A model generated the notes under the pieces. It searched no databases. It saw only the letters and a program-made list of their open reading frames with translations, and was not told the origin of the DNA. The translations under genes and the position numbers were made by a program. Shown piece by piece: positions 23,732 to 32,420 of a DNA stretch of 64,000 nt (positions are counted from its first letter, which is position 1; the number at the start of each line of letters is the position of its first letter). The stretch is from assembly GCA_051024685.1 (NCBI GenBank), contig JAZHPA010000009.1, positions 12,470 through 76,469 on the forward strand. The letters are read 5' to 3'. The DNA is from UBA12545 sp051024685. Its GTDB lineage: Bacteria > Bacillota > DSM-521 > Neomoorellales > Neomoorellaceae.

Positions 23732-24712
23732 GTGAGCCAGCGAGAAAGCACTACAGCCCTGGCCGAAGGAGCTTTGATGGCCGCCCTTGCGGCCGGAGTG
23801 GCTTTGATGGGTATTTTTTTGCCCCCCCTACAGCTGTTTACCAACCTGGTCTGGACGCTTCCCATCACCGTCTTAACGGTGCGCCGGAACTTGCGTACGG
23901 GAATTATGGCCACCCTCGTCGCAGGGTTGCTGGTGGGGCTTCTGGGCGGCTTGCTGCGGGCTTTTTTCCTCTTCATCCAGTTCGCGGGTATAGGCCTCCT
24001 ATACGGCTATCTTTTTAAGCAAGAAGCGGCTCCCGGGCGTATGGTTATGGCCGGAACCCTGGTGGCCCTGGTATCCCTGCTCCTTTCCCTGGGTTTATCC
24101 TTCTATTTGCTCGGCTGGTCGCCCGGACAGCTGGCGGCCGACCTCGAACATATGCCGGAACACGTCCTGGAAATCTACCGGCGGTCCGGCGTCCTGGAGC
24201 AGCTGTCCAGGGAGGGGGTAACAGCGGAAGAACTTCGCCGCTACCTGGAGAACTTGGTGACCTACCTGCGGCGCCTTGTGCCGGCTATGCTGGCCACCGT
24301 GGCGTTGTTTACGGCTTTTATCAACTATGTGGTAGCCGAAATGGTCTTGCGGAGGCTAAAACTCACGGCGTACCAGTTGCCACCCTTCCGCCACTGGCAG
24401 CTGCCCTGGTATAGCCTGTGGGGGGTTATCGCCGGCCTGGGGCTGAGCCTTCTGGGAGACTACCAGCAGATGGCGTGGCTCAAAACCGTGGGCCTAAACA
24501 TTCTCTATCTCTATCTGCCCCTGCTTTTGGGCAACGGCCTCGCGGTCGTGAGCTTCTTTGCCTACCGCTTCAAGTGGCCTTGGCTCCTTAAAGCGGCCCT
24601 CATCGTGGTCTTTTTAATCAATATACCCCTTGGCCTGGTGGTGGTCCTGGGCCTGGGGCTCTTCGACCCCTTTTTAGGGTGGCGCAAGCCCAGGGAGGCG
24701 GGAGGCCCTTGA
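23732..24712 (+). CDS. DUF2232 membrane protein (YybS-like)
   Basis: 326 residues, about eight membrane segments. The start is uncertain: I use the GTG at 23732 (MSQRESTTALAEGALMAAL) with GCGAGG upstream; a GTG at 23711 is possible. The N-terminal half resembles S-component-like integral proteins (LTVRRNLRTGIMATLVAGLLVGLLGG); the middle has a charged soluble loop (about 145-205). The family is conserved at this spot between rpsR and rplI in Firmicutes. Function unknown. Confidence 0.85.
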   Translation: MSQRESTTALAEGALMAALAAGVALMGIFLPPLQLFTNLVWTLPITVLTVRRNLRTGIMATLVAGLLVGLLGGLLRAFFLFIQFAGIGLLYGYLFKQEAAPGRMVMAGTLVALVSLLLSLGLSFYLLGWSPGQLAADLEHMPEHVLEIYRRSGVLEQLSREGVTAEELRRYLENLVTYLRRLVPAMLATVALFTAFINYVVAEMVLRRLKLTAYQLPPFRHWQLPWYSLWGVIAGLGLSLLGDYQQMAWLKTVGLNILYLYLPLLLGNGLAVVSFFAYRFKWPWLLKAALIVVFLINIPLGLVVVLGLGLFDPFLGWRKPREAGGP

Positions 24713-24752
24713 GGCAAAATTGGCAATTACTATCATAAGGGGGTATGACCCT

Positions 24753-25205
24753 GTGAAAGTTATTTTGACGGCAGACGTACCCAAGCTGGGCGCGAAGGGC
24801 AGCGTAGTAGAGGTTTCGGATGGTTACGCCCGCAATTACCTCTTCCCCCGCCATCTGGCGGTCCCGGCCACCGAGGGCCGCCTGGAGGAACTTTCCCGGG
24901 CCAGGGCCCAGGAGGAAAGAAAAAAGCAAAAAGAACGGGAAGAAGCCCAGAAGGTGGCCAGGCAACTTGAGGGGACCACGGTTACGGTGAAGGCCCGGAG
25001 CGGAGAAGGGGGTAAACTTTTTGGTTCGGTTACCAATAAAGAAATAGCCCAGGAGATAGAAAACACCTTTCATATTAAGGTGGATCGGCGTAAAATTGAA
25101 CTGGAGGAACCCATCAGAATGCTCGGTTCCTATCCGGTGGTACTGCGGCTGCATCCCGAGGTGCAGGCCAAAGTACTGGTGCAGGTAGTAGCAGAAAGGA
25201 GTTAA
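24753..25205 (+). CDS. rplI: 50S ribosomal protein L9
   Basis: 150 residues. Homology starts at the GTG at 24753 (MKVILTADVPKLGAKGSVVEV), with AAGGGGG ten bases upstream; a longer frame adds a non-conserved extension. N domain with GYARNYLFPRHLAVPAT, long connecting helix rich in Glu and Lys (about 50-75), then the C domain (GKLFGSVTNKEIAQEI). Seven bases separate it from lonC. Confidence 0.96.
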   Translation: MKVILTADVPKLGAKGSVVEVSDGYARNYLFPRHLAVPATEGRLEELSRARAQEERKKQKEREEAQKVARQLEGTTVTVKARSGEGGKLFGSVTNKEIAQEIENTFHIKVDRRKIELEEPIRMLGSYPVVLRLHPEVQAKVLVQVVAERS

Positions 25206-25211
25206 GGCACA

Positions 25212-27110
25212 ATGGCCAGAAGAGCGAAGGTAGCTCTTTTCAAAGATGAAAGAGATTTTCTGTCCCGGCAGGTCAGCGCCCTGTATGGGATTCTGGCTGA
25301 TATTTACGGAACGGATAAACTGGTGCTCAAAGCCAGTAAATTGGAGGCCCTGGACTACTTGCAGTCGGATAAGCTGCCGGAGCGGGTGCTGGCCCTGCAA
25401 AAGTTGGTTTATGAAGACCCCACTATCGATACTGCGCCTCCGCTGGAGGCCATCCCCCAGATTCTGAAGGAAATTCAGGAAGAGCTGGCGGACTTTATAG
25501 CCCGGCGTTCAGTGGAAGATAACCTGGAACGCAGGGTGGCCGAAAGAATGCAGGAGCGCCACGAGGAATACCTGCAGGAAATCCGTATGCAAATCCTGCG
25601 GGAAAACGCAGGGCCGGAAAATGCCCACACCCTTAAGAAACTGGCAATTCTGGAAAAGATGGAACAGACCAAGTTGGCCCGCTCGGCCATGGAAGTATTA
25701 AGGCCCCAAAGCCTGGAGGAGATTGTAGGCCAGGAGCGAGCCGTGCGCTCCCTCTTGGCCAAACTGGTATCCCCTTTCCCCCAGCATATTTTAATTTACG
25801 GGCCTCCCGGAGTGGGTAAGACGACGGCCGCCCGGCTGGCGCTGGAGGAAGCTAAAAAAATCAAAGGCTCGCCTTTTAAGCCGGACGCGCCCTTCATCGA
25901 GGTCAACGGGGCTACCTTGCGCTGGGACCCCCGGGAGGTGACCAACCCCCTCCTGGGCTCGGTCCATGACCCCATTTATCAGGGTGCACGGCGGGACCTG
26001 GCCGAGAGCGGTGTACCGGAACCCAAGCTGGGACTGGTGACCGAAGCTCACGGCGGGGTCCTTTTCATAGACGAAATAGGCGAAATGGACCCCCTGTTGC
26101 TAAACAAACTCCTCAAAGTTCTGGAGGACAAGCGGGTAACCTTTGATTCCTCTTACTACGACCCCACCGACGAAAACGTGCCCCACTATATAAAAAAGCT
26201 CTTCGAGGAAGGAGCACCGGCGGATTTCGTCCTCATCGGGGCCACAACTTGCGATCCCGAAGAGCTCAGCCCCGCCCTGCGCTCGCGTTGTGCTGAAGTC
26301 TATTTTGAACCCTTAACCCCGGCGCAAATCGAAACCATCGTCCGGGAGGCAGCCGCCAGGCTGGGGGTAAAACTGGAACCCGCGGTTCCTTCCCTCATCG
26401 CCGAATACACCATAGAAGGCAGGAAGGCGGTCAGCCTCCTGGCCGATGCCTACGGCCTGGCCCTCTACCAGCAGTATCAAAAGAAGGGCCGGCGCCGCAG
26501 GGTCATCACGGTCCAGCATATCCTAGAGGTGGCCCAGACGGCCCGCCTGACCCCCTTTGTCACCGCCAGAGCCCAGGATACCCCAGAAATCGGCCGCGTT
26601 TTCGGCCTGGCCGTAGCAGGTTTTGTGGGTTCTGTGCTGGAGATAGAGGCCGTGGCCTTCCCGGCCCGCGAGCCGGGCAAGGGTAATATCCGCTTTAATG
26701 AGACTGCCGGGAGCATGGCCCGCGACTCGGTCTTCAATGCGACGGCCGTCTTTCGACTCCTCACCGGCGAGGATCTGAACGATTACGACGTGCACGTCAA
26801 CGTGGTAGGCGGGGGGAACATTGACGGTCCTTCGGCGGGACTCGCCGTGTGTGCGGCCCTTATCAGTGCCGTCCAGGGCCGCCCGGTGCGACAGGATGTG
26901 GCCGTCACGGGAGAAATCTCTATCCAGGGCAAGGTCAAACCCGTAGGAGGTATTGTCGAAAAAATTTACGGCGCACGGCAGGCCGGTATGCGTTATGTTA
27001 TTCTGCCCGAAGCCAACGCGGCAGAGGTTCCCAGGGACCTGCCGGGCATTGAAGTAATACCGGTAGCTACCGTGGCTCAAGCTTTGGAACACCTATTGGT
27101 AAAAGAGTAG
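25212..27110 (+). CDS. lonC: LonC-type ATP-dependent protease
   Basis: 632 residues. It has no classic Lon N-terminal LAN domain; instead a coiled-coil-rich region (about 1-160) leads into the AAA+ module, Walker A GPPGVGKTTAAR (about 196), Walker B GVLFIDEIGEMD, then the S16 protease with catalytic Ser in GGNIDGPSAGLA (about 541) and Lys in KVKPVGGIVEKI (about 584). This matches the LonC subfamily. Placed between rplI and dnaB as in related Clostridia. It should degrade damaged or regulatory proteins in the cytoplasm. Confidence 0.93.
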   Translation: MARRAKVALFKDERDFLSRQVSALYGILADIYGTDKLVLKASKLEALDYLQSDKLPERVLALQKLVYEDPTIDTAPPLEAIPQILKEIQEELADFIARRSVEDNLERRVAERMQERHEEYLQEIRMQILRENAGPENAHTLKKLAILEKMEQTKLARSAMEVLRPQSLEEIVGQERAVRSLLAKLVSPFPQHILIYGPPGVGKTTAARLALEEAKKIKGSPFKPDAPFIEVNGATLRWDPREVTNPLLGSVHDPIYQGARRDLAESGVPEPKLGLVTEAHGGVLFIDEIGEMDPLLLNKLLKVLEDKRVTFDSSYYDPTDENVPHYIKKLFEEGAPADFVLIGATTCDPEELSPALRSRCAEVYFEPLTPAQIETIVREAAARLGVKLEPAVPSLIAEYTIEGRKAVSLLADAYGLALYQQYQKKGRRRRVITVQHILEVAQTARLTPFVTARAQDTPEIGRVFGLAVAGFVGSVLEIEAVAFPAREPGKGNIRFNETAGSMARDSVFNATAVFRLLTGEDLNDYDVHVNVVGGGNIDGPSAGLAVCAALISAVQGRPVRQDVAVTGEISIQGKVKPVGGIVEKIYGARQAGMRYVILPEANAAEVPRDLPGIEVIPVATVAQALEHLLVKE

Positions 27111-27124
27111 AGGCGGTGAAGTCT

Positions 27125-28459
27125 ATGAAGGAGCTTCCTGAGCGCCTCCCTCCCCACAGTCTGGAGGCGGAGCAATCCGTCCTGGGCGCCATCCTCCTCG
27201 ACCGGGAAGCTTTGCTCATGGCCGGAGAAATCCTCCGGGTAGAAGACTTCTACCGCGAGGCTCACCGCCTCATTTACCGGACCATCCTGGACCTGGAATC
27301 CCGGGGCGAGGTGGTCGATCTTTTAACCGTAACCGAGGAATTGAAGCGTAAGGGCGAACTGGAGGCCGTGGGAGGAGCTTCCTATCTTACCCACCTCACC
27401 ACCGTAGTTCCCAGCGTGGCCAATGCCGGTCATTATGCCCGCATCGTGTCCCAGAAGGCTGCTCTGCGGCAACTAATCCAGGCCGCCACCCGCATCGCCG
27501 AAAAGGCTTACGATGAGGACGGGGAAGTAGACGAAATCGTGGATGAAGCCGAAAGGCTTATCTTGGAGGTGGCCACCGGCCGTTACCGGGACGGCTTTGT
27601 AAACATCAAGCAGGTACTCCTACAGACCTTTGAACACCTGGAGCGGCTGGCTTCCCACAAAGGGGAGGTTACCGGGCTACCCACCTTTAGCGATTTAGAC
27701 CGGCTCCTCTCCGGCCTACAGCCCTCCGACCTCATCATTTGTGCTGCCCGCCCGGGCATGGGCAAGACCTCCTTCTGCCTTAATATTGCCCAGAAGGTGG
27801 CCCTGCAGCAGAGGGTGCCGGTGGCCATCTTTAGTCTGGAGATGTCCAGAGATCAGGTGGTGCAGCGCATGCTGGCCGCCGAAGCCATGGTAGAACAGCA
27901 CCGTCTCCGTACCGGGTTCCTGAAAGAAGAGGATTGGGCGCGCCTGGTGAATGCGGCCAGCCTCCTCGCGGAGGCGCCCATTTACATAGACGACACGCCG
28001 GCCATTACCGCCATGGAGGTGCGGGCCAAGGCCCGCCGGCTGCAGGCCGAGTGCGGGTTGGGGCTGGTAGTCATCGATTACCTCCAACTAATGCAGGCCC
28101 ACCGCCGCGTAGATAACCGCCAGCAGGAAATCGCCCTCATTTCCCGGGCCCTCAAGGCGCTGGCCCGGGAACTAAACGTGCCCGTGCTGGTCTTGTCCCA
28201 GCTAAACCGCGGCGTTGAGCAGCGGCAGGACAAGCGGCCGGTTATGGCCGACCTGCTGGAAAGCGGCGCCATTGAAGCTGACGCCGACGTGATCATCTTC
28301 CTCTACCGCCCCCAGTATTACGATCCCGATACCGATAAGAAGGGTATTGCCGAAGTAATCGTGGCCAAGCACCGCAACGGTCCGGTGGGAACCGTGGAGA
28401 TGGCGTTCTTGCCCGAGTTTACCAAGTTTGTGGATCTGGCCCCGGAACCGGAACCTTAG
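27125..28459 (+). CDS. dnaB: Replicative DNA helicase
   Basis: 444 residues from the ATG at 27125; GGCGGTG lies 8 bp upstream and a GTG nine bases earlier overlaps it. N-terminal primase-interaction domain (LPPHSLEAEQSVLGAILLD), linker, then RecA-like helicase core with Walker A ARPGMGKTSFCLNIA (about 206), VFSLEMS-type IFSLEMSRDQVVQRML, VVIDYLQLM and LSQLNRGVEQR. It unwinds DNA at the replication fork. Starts 14 bp after lonC. Confidence 0.97.
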   Translation: MKELPERLPPHSLEAEQSVLGAILLDREALLMAGEILRVEDFYREAHRLIYRTILDLESRGEVVDLLTVTEELKRKGELEAVGGASYLTHLTTVVPSVANAGHYARIVSQKAALRQLIQAATRIAEKAYDEDGEVDEIVDEAERLILEVATGRYRDGFVNIKQVLLQTFEHLERLASHKGEVTGLPTFSDLDRLLSGLQPSDLIICAARPGMGKTSFCLNIAQKVALQQRVPVAIFSLEMSRDQVVQRMLAAEAMVEQHRLRTGFLKEEDWARLVNAASLLAEAPIYIDDTPAITAMEVRAKARRLQAECGLGLVVIDYLQLMQAHRRVDNRQQEIALISRALKALARELNVPVLVLSQLNRGVEQRQDKRPVMADLLESGAIEADADVIIFLYRPQYYDPDTDKKGIAEVIVAKHRNGPVGTVEMAFLPEFTKFVDLAPEPEP

Positions 28460-28573
28460 AAAGAAAATCTGGGGCAGAAATTATTTCTTGTGCATGGCAG
28501 GATTTCCCCTGGGCATAGCGAATTATATAGCCTTAAATAGCAATAAGAACCATTATTAATAAGGGGGAACGGT

Positions 28574-29296
28574 ATGGGTGACGCCATCTTTTTACAGAAA
28601 TCAGGGATTTTAGGGGTGGGCATTGTAGCTCAATGCGGGGTCCTTACCCCCGAGCAGCTCATGGGCTTGGCTCGCCTGGCCCAGGAGCTGGAATGTAAAT
28701 TCTGCAAACTCACCACCCGGCAGACCTTGATTTTCCTTATTCCCGAGGAAAGACTTCCGGTCCTGCGGGAAGGAGTAGAAGGCCTGGGTTTAAAGTTGGG
28801 GGTTTTCGGCGAAACCGTGCGCAACGTTAAAGCCTGCGCGGGCAGCTCTGAGTTATGCCAGCGTTCGCTCTCCGACGTCTTTGAGCTGGCAGGCATTTTG
28901 CAGGACCGGTTTATGAATCGTCCGGTGCCCAACGATTTCAAGATTTCCGTGGCCGGTTGCCAGCGAGGGTGCACGGAACCCTTCTGCGCCGATTTTGGGG
29001 TGGTGGCTACCGGGGAGGAGGCCTTCAGTATTTACATAGGCGGCCGCGGAGCCAGCAAGAAACCCCTCCACGGACAACTGCTGACGGACAAAGTAAATCA
29101 GGAAGGGGTTATAGCCATCCTGGAGCATGTTCTGGCCCGCTACAGCGAACTGGCGCAGCCGAAGGAAAGGCTCTGCCATACCATCCAGAGAACGGGGTTG
29201 GAACCCTTTAAACCACCGCCTGCCATGCTTAGTTCGTTCCAGCAGCAGGAAGAAGAAAGCGATTTTCTCCACTTCTTAAGCCAAACTACTCAGTAA
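28574..29296 (+). CDS. Small nitrite/sulfite reductase-like siroheme/[4Fe-4S] protein
   Basis: 240 residues, about half the length of a full assimilatory sulfite or nitrite reductase. It has the ferredoxin-like half (TPEQLMGLARLAQELECKFCKLTTRQ) and the cluster-binding motif VKACAGSSELCQRSLSD with VAGCQRGCTEPFCADFGVV, giving C-x5-C and C-x3-C as in sulfite reductases. Such small proteins occur in anaerobes as stand-alone siroheme proteins of unclear substrate. AAGGGGG precedes the ATG. It is followed 15 bp later by a Cys-rich protein gene, likely its partner. Confidence 0.8.
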   Translation: MGDAIFLQKSGILGVGIVAQCGVLTPEQLMGLARLAQELECKFCKLTTRQTLIFLIPEERLPVLREGVEGLGLKLGVFGETVRNVKACAGSSELCQRSLSDVFELAGILQDRFMNRPVPNDFKISVAGCQRGCTEPFCADFGVVATGEEAFSIYIGGRGASKKPLHGQLLTDKVNQEGVIAILEHVLARYSELAQPKERLCHTIQRTGLEPFKPPPAMLSSFQQQEEESDFLHFLSQTTQ

Positions 29297-29311
29297 AGGC
29301 GGTGAAGATCC

Positions 29312-29773
29312 GTGACGGCCAGGAGTATAAATGTGGAAGTCATCCGCCGGGCGGTGGATAAGTGTTGTAAGACCGTGGAAGAATGCGGCAGTTGCGATAA
29401 GCCCCGCTGCCTTATAGGTTTCACCCAGACGGTGCTGGACTACGCCCGGGCCAAAAACACCTGCCGCATACCCCAGGGCCACAAATTTATCCCCGAAGGC
29501 GATCTGCGCCTTTATTACCAAGAAGATTTGCTGGACACCTTGAGCGAAGTACTTCTCCAGTGCCAGAGCTGCCAGGATAACCATGAAGAAGACTGCGTTA
29601 TCAACATCAGCCGACGTGCCATGGAACGGGCCCTCTTCGGCGACTATGTGGGCTTCAGCGGGAGCATCGCAGCTTACCTCCTGCAAGTGGGCCGCCAAGA
29701 TCCTGCCTTGGGCGAGAAGCTGGCTTCCCTTTATCAGCAAAAGAAAAAGGCCGCTTCTTCCGGCACCCCCTGA
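29312..29773 (+). CDS. Cysteine-rich protein of unknown function
   Basis: 153 residues from a GTG at 29312 behind GGCGGTGA. Eleven Cys occur in groups: CCKTVEECGSCDKPRC near the N terminus, NTCRIP, and LLQCQSCQDNHEEDCV in the middle. This suggests one or two metal or Fe-S sites. The rest is helical, with no membrane segment. I do not recognise the family. Its tight spacing after the siroheme-type protein suggests an electron-transfer or assembly role there. Confidence 0.65.
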   Translation: MTARSINVEVIRRAVDKCCKTVEECGSCDKPRCLIGFTQTVLDYARAKNTCRIPQGHKFIPEGDLRLYYQEDLLDTLSEVLLQCQSCQDNHEEDCVINISRRAMERALFGDYVGFSGSIAAYLLQVGRQDPALGEKLASLYQQKKKAASSGTP

Positions 29774-29797
29774 CAACTGCCCCTTCGACTGCGGCCC

Positions 29798-30065
29798 CTG
29801 AGGGATCCCCAGTTTTTATTCCAGGCCTGCTTGGCTTTCGCTCGCTCCAGAAACCCTCGCGGGCAGGACTTTTGCTCGGCCTCAAAGCTTAAGGCGGGGT
29901 TCCCGGCCCAATCGGCGTCCTTGCCGATGGGCCGGTCTCGGACCTCCTATCCTCGACCCCGCCTCCGCTTTCGGCCAAAGCTTAAAGCCTGGGCTAGCCG
30001 CGAAGGCTTGCTCGCTCGCTTTCAAGTCCAAGCAGGCCTCCCCTGGAAAAGTGGGGATAGCTCAG
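29798..30065 (-). mobile_element. MITE family B, copy B2 (268 bp) with 9-bp target duplication
   Basis: Ends CTGAGGGATCCCCAG and GTGGGGATAGCTCAG. Exact flanking repeats CTGCGGCCC at 29789-29797 and 30066-30074. Interior almost identical to B1 at 22106-22375, including the GGCGGGGT/ACCCCGCC palindrome. It inserted 24 bp after the stop of the Cys-rich gene. Confidence 0.9.
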
Positions 30066-30337
30066 CTGCGGCCCATCTTGGCTTCAAGTCTACGGCCTGC
30101 CTGGCTTTCCCTTCCCCCTCGGCACCTCCGGGCAAGGACTTCGGTTCCCCTGAAAAGCCTTAAGGAGCCTTCCCCCGCATGGGCGCCGAAACCCTGGTGT
30201 AGTTCAGCCTTAGCCCAAGTCCTGTGCCCGGGGCGGCAGGGAGCGAGCCGGGACGGGTCAGGCCCCGGAATGAAAATCCCGATCTGCCGGGCCTGAGGGG
30301 CAAGCACCAACCCACGTCCCCTCAGACTTGGGCGAGA
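30066..30337. other. GC-rich non-coding stretch between MITE B2 and moaD
   Basis: No gene found. The sequence has the same texture as the MITEs (CTTGGCTTCAAGTC, GCCTGCCTGGCTTTC, repeated CCTTAAGG and CCCGG words) and may be an older, decayed element, but I could not define ends or a target duplication. Confidence 0.35.
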
Positions 30338-30637
30338 TTACCCTCCTCCCGCCGGTGGGAGAATGAGTACGGTGTCGCCTGCGTTTACCGGGGTTGAAAG
30401 TCCCTGCAGGAAGCGAACATCGCGGCCTTCTACGAATATTCGTATGAAGCTTTTGAGCTCTCCCGTTTCCGGCGCCGTTATCTTCTCTAATATATCCTTA
30501 CCGGTAAGTTCTTTGACTGCTTCTAAAACATTCATTACCGTGGCCTTTTCGGGTACGGATACCATAAGCTCGCGGTTGCCTAGGAACTGGGCCAGGTCCA
30601 GAATAGTGCTGACTTTTACCTCCATCCTCCCCTCCAT
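30338..30637 (-). CDS. MoaD/ThiS family ubiquitin-like sulfur carrier
   Basis: 99 residues (a second ATG four codons in is equally possible). Beta-grasp fold pattern with ATVMNVLEAVKELTG, RIFVEGRDVRFLQGLSTPVNAGDTVLILPPAGGG; the C-terminal Gly-Gly tail is the site of adenylation and thiocarboxylation. Such proteins supply sulfur for molybdopterin or tungstopterin, thiamine or cysteine. No moa or thi gene is adjacent, so the pathway cannot be fixed. Upstream lies MITE A2. Confidence 0.85.
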   Translation of the reverse strand: MEGRMEVKVSTILDLAQFLGNRELMVSVPEKATVMNVLEAVKELTGKDILEKITAPETGELKSFIRIFVEGRDVRFLQGLSTPVNAGDTVLILPPAGGG

Positions 30638-30727
30638 GCCACCACCCCCTGTGCCGAATTGATTGATTTAACTATTTTTACATTTCCAGATTAACCCTCT
30701 GACTTTAGAAAGTCAAGGGCCGGTTAG

Positions 30728-30985
30728 CTTGGCGTATCTTTGCTTCTAGGCCTGCTTGGCTTTCGCTCGCAAAGGCCTCCCTCGCGGGCCAAACTAGCGC
30801 TTGGCTCAAGGCTCCGGCAGGCTTCCCGGCAAATTCGACCTCCTGTCTCAGTTGCCGGCCTCGGCCATCCATGGCCTCAGGCCTGCCTCCGCCTTTCGCC
30901 TCGCTAAGTTTGGCTACCGCTCAGGTTTAGTCGCTCGCTTCCAAGCCTAAACAGGCCTGCCCCACAAAAAGTGGGGATAACTCAG
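30728..30985 (-). mobile_element. MITE family A, copy A2 (about 258 bp), inverted, one end decayed
   Basis: Reverse complement of A1 over nearly its whole length. The right end is intact (GTGGGGATAACTCAG), while the left end has diverged to CTTGGCGTATCTTT. CCGGTTAG flanks both sides (30720-30727 and 30986-30993), an 8-of-9 target duplication. Lies between moaD and yvrJ. Confidence 0.85.
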
Positions 30986-31201
30986 CCGGTTAGGCCTGGT
31001 TATCGGTGGCATGTAGGGTAACGCCCTTCTGGAGCAGGACGGTGGGGGAACAACCGTCCTTGACGGTGGCCGCGCCTGGGCCAGGGGAAAGGCGGTGGTA
31101 TGGAAAGCAGGAGATACTCATAGCCGGCCACGGAGACAGAACGTGTAAACCCTGCCGGGTCCTCAAACCGGGCACAGGTCCCGGGCGCAAGGATTGGGGA
31201 A
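30986..31201. other. Unassigned 216-bp region with a strong hairpin
   Basis: Between MITE A2 and the yvrJ stop. GGACGGT/ACCGTCC (about 31036-31058) forms a perfect 7-bp stem, and several short inverted repeats follow. It looks like structured RNA but matches no class I know. There is no convincing reading frame. Confidence 0.35.
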
Positions 31202-31405
31202 TTATCCTATTTTGCCAACACCCTTGCCTTCCAGCAGCCCTTTAGCTTCCTGGTAGTCCAGGCCGCCCAGGCGGGCCACTACCACCGTCAGTAGGGTAAC
31301 TGACTTCTGCAGTTCCTTTATAAGGGGCTCCATGCGCACCAGCAAGTAAAAGGCCATGACCATGGGAAAGCCGACATTCCCGACCTGGGTCCAAAGGTCC
31401 TCCAT
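31202..31405 (-). CDS. YvrJ family small membrane protein
   Basis: 67 residues from the ATG at 31405 (MEDLWTQVGNVGFPMVMAFYLLVRME) with GGAGGG upstream. One N-terminal membrane segment with the conserved GNxGFP turn, followed by a short amphipathic helix. It is the last of a three-gene set with DUF2922 and DUF1659, a grouping common in Bacilli and Clostridia. Function unknown. Confidence 0.85.
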   Translation of the reverse strand: MEDLWTQVGNVGFPMVMAFYLLVRMEPLIKELQKSVTLLTVVVARLGGLDYQEAKGLLEGKGVGKIG

Positions 31406-31438
31406 GATGGGTTCCCTCCCCTGTACAGGGTGCGTCAA

Positions 31439-31473
31439 GACGGCCGGGGAACCAGGAGGGGACCCCGGCCGTC
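31439..31473 (-). other. Strong hairpin between the DUF2922 and yvrJ genes
   Basis: GACGGCCGGGG (31439-31449) pairs perfectly with CCCCGGCCGTC (31463-31473). There is no U-tract on either side, so it may be an mRNA processing or stability element rather than a terminator. Confidence 0.5.
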
Positions 31474-31480
31474 TCCCCGT

Positions 31481-31702
31481 TTAGATCGAGATAAGGTCGG
31501 TAGTTTCCCTGCTTACCAGCCGGGCACCGGCGACGGCCACCAGGTCCCCGCCGGGTGAGGTGAAGACATTGCGGGCCACAATGAGTTCCATAGCCGCCCT
31601 CACCTCATCGGCCGTGATGTCGGACCGTGGTTCCTGCACGGCCAGTACGGTACGGCGACCTGCTGCATTTTGGAAAATGAGCTCCAACCGCCTGGTCAAC
31701 AT
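31481..31702 (-). CDS. DUF2922 family protein
   Basis: 73 residues: RRLELIFQNAAGRRTVLAVQEPRSDITADEVRAAMELIVARNVF. The pattern is the DUF2922 family, small soluble proteins encoded with DUF1659 and YvrJ proteins. Function unknown. Starts 22 bp after the DUF1659 stop. Confidence 0.85.
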   Translation of the reverse strand: MLTRRLELIFQNAAGRRTVLAVQEPRSDITADEVRAAMELIVARNVFTSPGGDLVAVAGARLVSRETTDLISI

Positions 31703-31724
31703 GGCTTAATCCTCCCTCCCCGTT

Positions 31725-31946
31725 CTAGGCGCTCAAACTGCTCTCTTGAACGCGGCTGACAGAGACCACCGGGTAAGTTTGCAGTGCAGCCAGGGCTTGA
31801 GCCACGTCCCAAAGGTCTTGGTCGGCAGCCCCCGGTTTTACCCGGTTGAAAGTCCTCCAGCGGTAAACCGGCTCGCCCTCGGAATTGGTCCCGACCTGCA
31901 CCTGCAACTGTAGGGATGCGCTTATAGGTGTTACCACTACTGCCAT
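31725..31946 (-). CDS. DUF1659 family protein
   Basis: 73 residues: ASLQLQVQVGTNSEGEPVYRWRTFNRVKPGAADQDLWDVAQALAAL. Matches DUF1659; probably soluble with a beta-rich N terminus. First gene of the DUF1659-DUF2922-yvrJ set. GGGGGG lies before the ATG. Confidence 0.85.
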   Translation of the reverse strand: MAVVVTPISASLQLQVQVGTNSEGEPVYRWRTFNRVKPGAADQDLWDVAQALAALQTYPVVSVSRVQESSLSA

Positions 31947-32420
31947 TTTGCCACCCCCCTTCTGGCTTCGAGTCTACCAGGCGCGGAGGCAGCAGTCGAA
32001 CTTACGTTCCCTGAAGAAGCGAAGATTGCCCTGCTTCGCTTACCTCCGGTACGTCACCCGAACAGCGTGAAGGTACCTTGGAAGGCCTGGCCCGGATTTT
32101 TAGGTCGGTAAAACCTACACTTAAGCCGGCCCTCCGGTCCGGCCGGCCTGCAGTAAGCTATCTAGGTGAACGACTGTGGAGGATGGCCCTGAAAATTCCC
32201 TGCTCCCTTAACCTTAAGGTGCCGCCCTGTAGGGCATAACTCTTGACCTCGAGGGTCACCATGCTCCCGCGTTTGCTATTATTTATCCCTTGCTTCCATA
32301 ATCCGACAAGTTTTGTGCTTTCTTTATGTTAAACTACTTAGTGTTGTTCGCACCGTTTATCAACAAGGAAAGCGTATGCTGCTGGGAATACAGCTTTGTA
32401 CGGAAGGGGGGATCCGCGAT
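31947..32420. other. 474-bp divergent spacer between the DUF1659 and CGGC-domain genes
   Basis: No gene. Contains GCCGGCC/GGCCGGC (about 32123-32145), AGGT/ACCT around GGTAAAA near 32102, and GGCTTCGAGTC at its left side resembling a word at 30078. Probably holds both promoters, but none could be placed with confidence. Confidence 0.35.

Noticed and set aside
30986..31201. RNase P RNA or other housekeeping RNA, suggested by GGGTAACGCCC and GGGGAAAGGCGG words
   Set aside because: Too short, and the order and conserved core of RNase P RNA are missing.
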